DNA from: Episyrphus balteatus
Taxonomy: Eukaryota; Arthropoda; Insecta; Diptera; Syrphidae
NCBI RefSeq assembly: GCF_945859705.1
Contig: NC_079135.1
Location: forward strand, 111,192,288-111,256,287
DNA length: 64,000 nucleotides
Direction: 5' to 3'
The notes below the pieces were generated by a model. That model was not told where the DNA came from and ran no database searches. It worked only from the letters and a program-made list of their open reading frames with translations. Positions 56,475 through 64,000 of this stretch are shown one piece after another. The position numbers were made by a program, and so were the translations under genes. Numbering within the stretch: the stretch's first letter is position 1; the number at the start of each line of letters is the position of its first letter.

Positions 56475-56639
56475 TGTTATATACTTTCAAGAAAACAAGT
56501 CTTTATTCAACAAGCTAATAATTTAATTTAATTTTCATTTTCATATTTTTCTATTACATTATAGCAAAAGCTACTTGATTGATTTCAATATAAATAGTTA
56601 AAGTATAATATTGACAAGTGTTTTTCTATAATGCTAACA
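56475..56639 (-). repeat. 5' LTR of the gypsy-type element
   Basis: 165 bp, matching the 3' LTR base for base on visual comparison. Promoter of the element, reading leftwards. Confidence 0.9.
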
Positions 56640-56909
56640 ATAGCAAAAGTAGTTCAAAGTAGTTTTAAGTACTAAGCAGTGGATAAATATTCCCAAAGGA
56701 ACGCAGCTAAAAAGAACGCACCCCTCATGTTTTCCACACATGCTTAGTGTAAATCCACATTTCATGTCTAGACATTTCTGTCACATTTGGCATCTGTCAC
56801 AACTCACAACCACAAATTAAAATTTATTTTGTTTACAAGAAAAGTAATGCAAAAAATTAAATATTGCATAAAATTTTAGTTTCAAGAAAATAAAAACTAA
56901 TTAACAACA

Positions 56910-58103
56910 ATGAAACGCACACTTTGGGGCAGTATTACCGAAAAGCACGAAGAAACACTTTTCAATAAACTCGTTTCACAAACAGTAAAACAACAAAAAT
57001 TAAGTGAAGCTGTAAAAAATAAACCCAAACCAAAGGAACTTCAGTAAACAACATTATAAAAATTAATTACATTTTCTAGTCTCATTAATATTTCTATTTT
57101 GTTATCTATGTATATTCCCTATAGAGTGTCTGTTAAAGTAAAGAATCCTTTAGTTACACAAACAATTGAAGTCATGAAACAAACTGAAATGTTGCAATCT
57201 CTAATTGATACCTATTCCAATAAATCTGTAAGTATAGCCCCTTTAGGTGGATTCTATTTTCTCTATCAAATTCTTCTTTCTAATCAATGTTCCAATAGGG
57301 TTCCAATAACTATCTACTTAACCCATGTCAAATGATTCCTCAAGTTGATTTTCCACCTGAAAATGCCACCGATTTCGTTAACGATGATAAATTCGCCAAA
57401 CCACTTTGGTTTATCCCGCCAAATCAAACCGATTTCACACGAGGTGTACCCAAAGAATATCCCCAAATCAATAGAAAAGTTTGCAAGGAATCACTTCGAA
57501 AAGCAATTTGCGGTCAACTGTGCATCGCTGGTTTCACAGACACCGCGGAAAGCGCTCTGGTCTTGTTTACTGATGCCCTTGAAGAGTTTATCAGAAATTT
57601 TATTATGCAAATTAAAGATATCCAAACTAATGAGTACAAAGATAGACAATGTTCAATTGATATCTTGACACTGGAGAGAGCCTATTATGCTTTGACTAGC
57701 ACTTCACTAACAGCAATTCATAATTACTTCAAGAACAATCTAATTGCTCGTAATCGTTCTGAGATTCGAGAATTCCGTGGAGTTCTACAAGAATACGATA
57801 AATTGATGAAAGAAAGTCTAGACTTTACTGGAACTGGTGTAGCATCGGCGCAGGACAATCCAGTACCTTCAACTTCTTCTGGTCATGTTGTTGGTTATAT
57901 TGAAGGGCAAGATCACATAACAGTGCAGAACTCAAGGTGATTGTATTGTCACAATCACGATGGCAAAATAAAAAAACAAAAATTTAAAGAAAAAAACTTA
58001 TTTCAGCGTTTTTAGTGTGCATGGAAAGATTGTTGAGGCGGATAGCACCCAAGAGGAACAAATTCATTACACAAATGAACCGTCTTCATCAACTGATCAA
58101 TAG
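56910..58103 (+). CDS. SUPT7L / STAGA complex 65 subunit gamma-like SAGA component
   Basis: Four exons, 56910-57043, 57125-57227, 57299-57936 and 58007-58103, join in phase (introns 81, 71 and 70 bp, all GT-AG) to give 323 residues. The centre (about 138-215: CKESLRKAICGQLCIAGF, ESALVLFTDALEEFIRNF) is a bromodomain-associated (Bromo_TP) histone-fold, followed by an ALTSTSLTAIHNYFKNNL helix. This order matches SUPT7L, the metazoan counterpart of yeast Spt7, which pairs by its histone fold with TADA1/SUPT20 partners in the SAGA acetyltransferase complex in the nucleus. The N-terminus MKRTLWGSITEKHEETLF and the serine-rich C-terminus are less conserved. TAF-type histone-fold proteins are the alternative. 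The CA/GTAAAC donor of exon 1 is required to bypass a stop. Confidence 0.75.
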
Positions 58104-58229
58104 TTTTAAGTTAGTAATAAAATTAATATTTTAGATTTACGTATAGTTTTGCCTTTTTTATGGTAAACATTTTTATGATTATGAGGTGTCTTTCCAAAGG
58201 TTATAGGCGGTTTGGTATAGAAACAGGAA

Positions 58230-58515
58230 GAATTTGGTGACCATTTTTATTATGGAACTTGTTTCCGCGGGTACACAGAACTTGGGTATTTCACTTGGGT
58301 ACCAAGCCTTTGGAGTAGAGCTAAAGTAATGTTCATTCCTAAAAGAGAAAAGCAAGATACAACTCATTCAAAGTCATCCAGGCCAATAATCTTTACATCT
58401 TTTTGCTGAAGACAGTGAAAAAATTAATTGACAACTTCATTAGACCAGAAGTGCTCATAAAAATGCCTGTAAATCATAGCCAGCATCCTAGGGTGGAAAA
58501 GTTAACTGACACCGC
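58230..58515 (+). pseudogene. Non-LTR retrotransposon reverse transcriptase fragment
   Basis: Broken frames spell WSRAKVMFIPKREKQDTTHS, KSSRPIIFTSF, a frameshift, then LLKTVKKLIDNFIRP and NHSQHP. This is the RT domain 0-2a block (FIPK.GK...SFRPISLTSF.LK..E) of Jockey/R1/LOA-type elements, a different clade from the RTE fragments at 33.6-34.7 kb. The downstream RT domains are not recognisable. Confidence 0.7.
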
Positions 58516-59957
58516 TCTATAAGAATAAAAAAACACCCCACAAAAAGAAAAATTAACCTATGTAATCTGTGTTACTTCGGTTCAAACATGTTCTTCAGAA
58601 CTTTACTCGGTAATTGCTTCATTTATAAAACACCGTAAGTCATCTGAACTTAAATTCAAAATTTTTAGAGGCTCCGATTGGTCAAAGCCAAATTTCATCT
58701 ATGTAACTTTTTATGACATCTGGGCAATCGAAGCCTATACAAATTCAGAACATTAGTTCAAATGGTCTGCGTTGACCCCGGGAATTGATTCATTCGGTCT
58801 GCTTAATGGCACCAAATGCTGGACGATTAACATAAAAAGGGTTATCGCAATTTTTCGAAATATGTGTTGAGGAGTGATACAATAATGAATTTTATGAGCT
58901 GTAACAAGCTGGAGGCAAAATGGTTTTTGAATTGCAGGCTACAGGTTCAAGAAGTAAAAAGAGAAAATCTATAAGTCAAATGGGTATAGACGCCTGGAGG
59001 TGTCTCAGGCATGGATGAAAACTTGACGGACTCCTTTGATGTCGAAAAAGGTTTAAGAAATATTGTCGGCCTTAGCGAGGTATCCGTCAGAGCGGAAAAT
59101 TTTCAATACAAAAACCTAAAAATTGCCATTTTGTGATATAGCCATACTTCACTAAAAGCAAACCATCAGCTTCAAACTCGTGTGGTTCTGTGAGCAAAAT
59201 AACTAACTTGCCAAAGAAAAAAAAATATTTAACCGAGTCCCTGGACGCGTTGGAGTTCAGGAAAAGGAAGTAGGAGTCCTAAGCAAATCATACTGCAGTA
59301 TAAGAGAAAATACGATCAAAAAGCAGGACAAAATATTATTATTATTATTCATTCAATTATGCTATCATCAAAAAGAAAGATCCAAAATCATCGGCCGCTA
59401 TGTATTTTTCGACTTTTAAAGGAGACGATCAACGCCGAGGTTTAGGGACTTTACAACAAGAAACTTCTCTACGCACAGGCAAAGAACTGCCTCAACTTGG
59501 TATACGTATGAAGGTGACTGGGCAGGAACTGGTCTTAATTAAGACCGAGAACTACATCGGTTGGTAATCCTGGTCGAAGAAGTAACAAGATGTTAGAAAT
59601 GGGACAATTACTGTGCTTGATTTTAAGATATTTTTGGATTAGCTGAGTTTTTTAATAAAAAAAAGTATTTTTGTACTCACCCCGAACGTTTCGTATCAAG
59701 TTTCATTGAGCGTGGTCATGGGGAAACTTAAAATCATTTCTATAAGAAACCGCGAAAGCCTTAAAAGTTATAATTACTGTGCTTATCAAAATTGAATCAA
59801 GAAGTTATTGGTTGCCTTTCGGAATAGGGAATTTCTCTTTTATCTTATTTTCTGTTAGCTTAGAACTAAAAGGAACTCCTTGCGAAAGCTATCCGGTTGC
59901 GGTACGGATAACGGTAAAAATTAGTATACCGCTTACAGTATACCTTCTCCAGTGTGT
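58516..59957. other. Intergenic sequence of decayed repeats
   Basis: No gene. 58662-58795 is the inverted relative of 35085-35195 (shared TTTTTATGACATCTG and TCCGATTGGT-type stretches). 58860-59560 has faint coding texture but too many stops to assign. 59885-59957 (GGTTGCGGTACGGATAACGG and its mirror) is a fragment of the Harbinger-type MITE. Confidence 0.45.
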
Positions 59958-60221
59958 AGCCGTGTTTTATTGGTACTCAGTATTTTATTGAGTAAACATT
60001 TTATGCTGTAAACAACAACAAACGATTACTTTTATTTATTATTAATAATACTTTATTGATGAATGGTCAATATATAAGTTAAGAAAAAAAAAATTCTCTG
60101 TAAACCAACGAACAAAAAACTTTTGTTTATCCTTAGCAATCATTTGTTGTTGTTTCCCGTACTAAGTAAGGGAAACAACGTATTAAGTAACTAAGTACTG
60201 AGTTACCAATAAAACACGGCT
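59958..60221. mobile_element. Foldback MITE, AGCCGTGTTTTATTGGTACTC arms
   Basis: AGCCGTGTTTTATTGGTACT at 59958 is mirrored by AGTTACCAATAAAACACGGCT ending at 60221. Further in, AACAACAACAAACGATTACT pairs with ATCATTTGTTGTTGTT. No coding capacity. Confidence 0.65.
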
Positions 60222-60265
60222 TGTGCTTCTATGTTTACAGCTTCAGTACTTCAGTACCGTACTTA

Positions 60266-60427
60266 AGGCTTGGCCACACCGGAGGGTATGCGGTATAGCG
60301 GTAACGATATTTGTATGAAAAAAATTCAACATCTGAACGTTGATATGTCAGTTTGGAATTTTTTTCATACAAGTACCGTTACCTCTACCCGTACCGCTAC
60401 TGCATACCCTCCGGTGTGGCCAAGCCT
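60266..60427. mobile_element. PIF/Harbinger-type MITE copy C, TTA target duplication
   Basis: AGGCTTGGCCACACCGGAGG at 60266 is mirrored ending at 60427; TTA flanks both sides (60263-60265 and 60428-60430). It lies just downstream of the CUSTOS-like gene. The open frame 60353-60598 crosses its edge and is spurious. Confidence 0.85.
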
Positions 60428-60501
60428 TTATACCTTTTTAAAATAGAGCTCCTTAACAAGTTATTAAACAAATCTCCTTCACCGTTTCATTTAAATGAGA
60501 T

Positions 60502-61226
60502 TTATTTGGTAGAAAATTTAGCTTTTCTTATCCTAGATTCATTCCATTGGTTTTTCTGTCTCATTTTCGTAAATTCATTTTGTGGCTCAATCAAATGATG
60601 GTCCTTATTGATGCCTTTTCCTTGTTTATATTGAAATTCCTTTCCTTTTTTTCTATTTGACCAGTTAAGTGTTTCTTTGAGTGACAAAACAAACTCACCA
60701 TCGACAGCAACAGCTTTAAGTTTTGATTCTTCATCTAAATGATCATCAATCTTACGTCTCTGTATCAAGGGCTTCTTTCTTGGGCCAATATCTTCATATT
60801 CAAATTCTTCAAATGGTTTCACATAACAATCGCAGTCATTGAACAGTTTAACTCTGTTCTTTTGTTTTTTCTTTGGATTTTGGGATAAATCTGAAAGAGT
60901 TATGAATTCAATTTGTTCTTGAACCAAGAGACTCAGTTTTTTTGCCATAATTTTTTGTACTGTTTCGGAAGGTTGAAAATCAATGTCAGTACTCTCATCA
61001 TGGTTTAAATGCCTTTGAGAAATAGGATGTTCTGAAATTGATTTGCAATTAAATTGTTTAATAATATATTTTATGAATTTACTATCGAAATACCATCACA
61101 TTTTGATTCAACTTTTTCTGGTTTCGTTTCCTTTGGTTTATATAGTGAGTTAGTTAGGAGGCTTGTGTCGGCTGCCTCTAGAATTTGTTTTAGATTTTCA
61201 TCTTCAGACTCACTTGAGCTAGACAT
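60502..61226 (-). CDS. CUSTOS (C12orf43)-like protein
   Basis: Two minus-strand exons, 61226-61094 and 61031-60502, join across a 62-bp intron (GAT G/GTATTT to TTTCAG/AA) to give 220 residues. The N-terminus MSSSSESEDENLKQILEAAD is an acidic Ser/Glu segment followed by a short helix. The block PSETVQKIMAKKLSLLVQEQIEF and the basic C-terminus (RKKGKEFQYKQGKG, RIRKAKF) fit the CUSTOS family. Vertebrate CUSTOS is a nuclear-envelope-associated modulator of Wnt/β-catenin signalling, with the same order: acidic start, EF..HVAKKL-type helix, lysine-rich tail. Similarity is limited to short motifs, so the name is provisional. It converges on SUPT7L across 2.4 kb of repeats. Confidence 0.55.
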
Positions 61227-62540
61227 TTTTGGTAAAAGTAGATTTATCGATAAATCAACAAATAAAAATAAAATTATTTAAAAATAAATAACAAACAGCT
61301 GATTTGAATATATCCGAATCTGAAGACAAGATAAGAAAGAAAGCTAACATCAACAACCAGCAACAATATTCACTAGAGAAGCCACTTTGGGGAAATTTTT
61401 TCAACTTGAAGAAAAAAAAATATCCTGCTACGAGTCACACACGCAGATATAAAACACGGGATAGTGGCTTCTTTGCCAAGTATAACTTTTATCTTCTGAA
61501 TTCAGTGGTAAAATTGATTTTTAGCACTGGTTCTAGGTCTATTTAGGTTGAAATAGCTAAATCCATCCTTGAATCAAAGTTGATCCACTGCTAATCCGCC
61601 GAAATCGGTGGGTTTAATTCCTGATCCGAGGCTAATCCACGTTTGTACAACTGGCCCTAAATTAACTGACATACCTTTTCTATATCAATTCTTGTCTCGC
61701 TCTATATAAAGAGGAAAGATAGAGACAGTTGTACATGTGAAATGAAAGCTGCACGAACTCCATAAACCGAACTAGCTCAGTGTGAGCGTATCCCAATCAT
61801 TGCCATACAAAAAAGTGAAGTTTTAAGACGATTTTTCACTATGCGATTTTAGCCGCATAATAGCCACGTTCATGTGGATTTGGATCAAGATCAATTTTAC
61901 ACGTAAAATAAAAACAACATGTGGATCTTTTGCTTTCTATGTCTGCTTTTACATGAAGACGCAAGAGTCAAGATTCAATGAAGAGTAAGGGAGAAAGAAA
62001 GTTCGAAAAAGAGGGATGGAAGATTTTTTACCCTGTGAGTCTCCGGTCGAAAATTTTGAGACTCATTTTGACGTCTCTCTTTGATCTTGTTCTTTTTTTT
62101 GCTGTTTTGCTTTAATTGATTTCGTCGGTGGCAGAGTTCGCTTCGTCGGATGTATATTATTTGGGTGTATACTAACTTTTATTAATTTATTTAAATGTTT
62201 TTGTTGAACATAGAGCCCCCTGATGTTGTTTTTTGTATATTTTGGTGCTTTTTTTTTAAATAAAAATAGATACGAAAACGAAAACAAGATAAAATAAAAA
62301 AAATAGCTGTCAAATTTGCGTCTTATAAAAATTACTACGTGTAGAAGCGCGCTACCCGTACCGCTACCGCATACCCTCCTGTGTGGCCAAGCCTTTAAGT
62401 CGATCTAAAAATTATTTAAAATTTCAGCCGAGTTGTGATTCAGCTGAAAAATCACACATTCGTTTCCAACTATACATTTTTTTTATCTGTCACAATTTAG
62501 GGATCTATGCTATGATCCACAGTACACATAACAAAAAAAT
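61227..62540. other. Repeat-rich intergenic sequence
   Basis: 61484-61662 is the right end of the GGGCCAGTTGTACAA family (ACGTTTGTACAACTGGCCCT). About 61950-62345 is related to the MITE at 50286 (TTACATGAAGACGCAAGAG on the left, TCTCCGGTCG inside). 62349-62394 is a half copy of the Harbinger-type MITE (GTGTGGCCAAGCCT, then TTA). No gene is seen. Confidence 0.5.
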
Positions 62541-63370
62541 AGGGGTATTCACGATCTGGTGCAACGGCCTAGTAAAAATGTAAAATTTTATTTTTTTGCA
62601 ATAGATCGTGAACGCCCCTTTTGTTATCTATAGTAAATATTAGGTGTGTTTTTTATTACCACCGGTCTTAACTGGACAAAAAAAAACGCATCGGGGCTTA
62701 ACCTGAAATCTTGGCAGCACTGTATATAGAATGTTCCGAAAACAGCAGACACAACAAAAATTTAGAGTTGCCATATTTTTCGCTTTCGTCATTTTCTTGT
62801 ATTTTTTGCATGCATGTTTTACAAAGAGATACAAAAATGTATGCTAGCAAAACTATTTTAATACATTTTGTCCTTCCAAACGTGAGTTTTCACGTTTTTA
62901 AACAAATTCTAAACAATTTATGAAAAAATTAGTTTGGTAGCACAGATTTAAAACTCTTCAAAAAGTTAAGCCCAGAGAAATCTCCGGGCTAAACAACTAA
63001 GCCCAAGGGGCTAAGGTGTTGTTGTATTTAACATGTAAATTGCTTAGCCCAGACTGCGTTTTTTTTGTCAAGTTAAGACCGGTTGTAATAAAAAACACAC
63101 CTATTGAAGCATGAATGAAATCCATGATGTTTTTTTTAACAGGGTTGTTCCTCCACTGTTGCTTCTTCTATTTTTTTCCATTTTTTATAATTTAATTCTT
63201 TGTTTTATTCGGGTTAATTAATTTTCACAAATTATTTTACATTAAAAGAAACTAAATTACGGGATATGAGTACCGACAAGCCGACAACATAATAAACGGA
63301 ATAAAAAAGACAAACTGTTTATCATGGGCGACGCGACGGTGAGCTGCCATCTGTCAAAAATAATTTTACT
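62541..63370. mobile_element. AGGGGTATTCACGATC family, copy 1, interrupted
   Basis: AGGGGTATTCACGATCTGGT at 62541 is followed by GTAAAATTTTATTTTTTTGC and AATAGATCGTGAACGC. After the insert at 62642-63102 the family resumes (AATCCATGATG..., AACTGTTTATCATGGGCGAC to about 63370), parallel to copy 2. The right terminus is not recognised. Confidence 0.55.
62642..63102. mobile_element. 461-bp foldback MITE, AGGTGTGTTTTTTATTAC termini, ATT target duplication
   Basis: AGGTGTGTTTTTTATTACCA followed by CCGGTCTTAACT is mirrored by AGTTAAGACCGGTTGTAATA AAAAACACACCT ending at 63102. ATT flanks both sides (62639-62641 and 63103-63105), and copy 2 of the host repeat shows the empty site GTAAATATTGAA near 63580. 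The interior contains ATTTAACATGTAAATTGC, shared with 48871. Confidence 0.75.
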
Positions 63371-63482
63371 CTATTATTGGTTTAACCAAGTATTTTTTAC
63401 AGAAGAAAAAACGTTCCGAAATGTTTAGTATAATTCATTTAAGAATAACTTTAATTTCCTAAAAAATCAATTTCATTACATT

Positions 63483-63991
63483 AGGGGTATTCACGATCTG
63501 GTGCAACAGGTCTAGTAAAAGTGTAAAATTTTATTTTTTTGCAATAGATCGTGAACGCACCTCTTCTTATCTATAGTAAATATTGAATGGAATCCATGAT
63601 ATGAATTATATCAGCTTCACTTTTTTTTTTTACGGAGTTGTCTTTCTACCGATGCTTCTTCTTTTTTTCAATTTTTTTATAATTTCATTCTTTGTTGTGT
63701 TCGGGTTAATTTATTTTCACAAATTACATCAAAAGAAACAAAATAAAAAAGAATAAGAATAAAAAAGATAAACTGTTCATCATGGGCGACACGCGACGGC
63801 GAGCTGTAATCTGTCAAAAAAATTTTACACCATTGTATTTTTATTTTGCAATAGGGTTAGGGTATAGCAAAAGTGCAAGACCATTGTAAAATTTCAATCC
63901 ATATATTTTGTTGTTGTAGTGTTGCAAGATTTTACACTTTTGCACTTTTGCAATGATACAAGACCAGTTGCATCGGATCGTGAATACCCCT
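63483..63991. mobile_element. AGGGGTATTCACGATC family, copy 2, complete
   Basis: AGGGGTATTCACGATCTGGT at 63483 is mirrored by CCGGATCGTGAATA-type sequence (CATCGGATCGTGAATACCCC) ending T63991. ATT flanks both ends. TGTAAAATTTTA and its mirrors recur in both arms. AACTGTTCATCATGGGCGAC near 63772 matches copy 1. No transposase. Confidence 0.65.
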
Positions 63992-64000
63992 ATTATTAGG

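Larger units (their letters stand above)
52129..56639 (-). mobile_element. Ty3/gypsy-type LTR retrotransposon, defective, with identical LTRs
   Basis: Two 165-bp LTRs (TGTTAGCATTATAG...TATATAACA in element orientation) lie at 56475-56639 (5') and 52129-52293 (3'). They are flanked by ATAGC at 52124-52128 and 56640-56644. A purine-rich tract AAAAGGGGGAGG abuts the 3' LTR. A TTTGGCGACGAGGATT primer-binding region follows the 5' LTR; the priming tRNA is not assigned. The order Gag-protease-RT-(RNase H)-integrase is the Ty3/gypsy arrangement; the Gag resembles K02A2.6-like/Mag-type elements. At 4.5 kb it is short. It has an in-frame stop in RT, a deletion across RNase H and an inserted MITE. No envelope frame is present. 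Confidence 0.92.
52056..56708. mobile_element. AGCTGCGTTCC MITE split by an LTR retrotransposon
   Basis: The left half (52056-52128) starts AGCTGCGTTCCTCTGAAAAT and continues TACTGCTTAGTACTTAAAGC. The right half (56640-56708) ends TTCCCAAAGGAACGCAGCT. Joined, they match the intact MITE at 23842-23985. The split point carries the retrotransposon's 5-bp target duplication ATAGC. Confidence 0.8.

Noticed and set aside
52129..56639. Endogenous retrovirus or errantivirus
   Set aside because: There is no envelope frame between integrase and the 3' LTR. The integrase tail runs almost to the polypurine tract, so this is an ordinary LTR retrotransposon.

Overview
This is a nuclear genomic window from an insect, most likely a fly (Diptera, probably Brachycera). 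The reasons are a Gβ subunit that reads almost exactly like Drosophila Gβ13F, several introns of only about 55-110 bp next to much longer repeat-filled ones, a very AT-rich background, and a mini-me/DINE-1-like element carrying a GTCT/GTCA microsatellite. The species cannot be determined from sequence alone.

Eight cellular genes are supported. From left to right they are: Mo25/CAB39 (+, 18889-21147, first exon not found), Gβ13F (+, 27630-28652, intronless CDS), a Myb/SANT-like DNA-binding protein (+, 36154-37126, 3 exons), a PDE12-type 2',5'-phosphodiesterase (+, 40090-45414, 5 exons), the DNA primase large subunit PRIM2 (-, 45499-47153, 2 exons), adenylate kinase 6/CINAP (-, 49202-49858, 3 exons), a SUPT7L/STAGA65γ-like SAGA subunit (+, 56910-58103, 4 exons) and a CUSTOS-like protein (-, 60502-61226, 2 exons). 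These are housekeeping or signalling genes with no obvious shared pathway. PDE12 and PRIM2 meet tail to tail with only 84 bp between their stop codons.

Everything between the genes is dominated by transposable elements, above all palindromic (foldback) MITEs. At least twenty separate inverted-repeat units from more than a dozen families can be read. They include a TTAA-flanked piggyBac-type MITE, a palindromic Tc1 derivative, a hAT-type MITE with an 8-bp target duplication, a PIF/Harbinger-type MITE family with TAA/TTA duplications, and a Helentron-like element. Many are inserted into one another, which gives a readable order of events. Two unrelated fragments of RTE-like non-LTR retrotransposons and one reverse-transcriptase relic of another non-LTR clade are also present.

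One Ty3/gypsy-type LTR retrotransposon (52129-56639, minus strand) is flanked by a 5-bp target duplication and has 165-bp LTRs that read identical. Its coding region is nevertheless broken three ways: an in-frame stop, a deletion across RNase H, and an embedded Harbinger MITE. This combination suggests a recently copied non-autonomous derivative.

I found no cluster that looks like a new multi-gene biological system. The most informative content is the nested transposon record, with several paralogous empty sites and exact target duplications visible inside the window itself.
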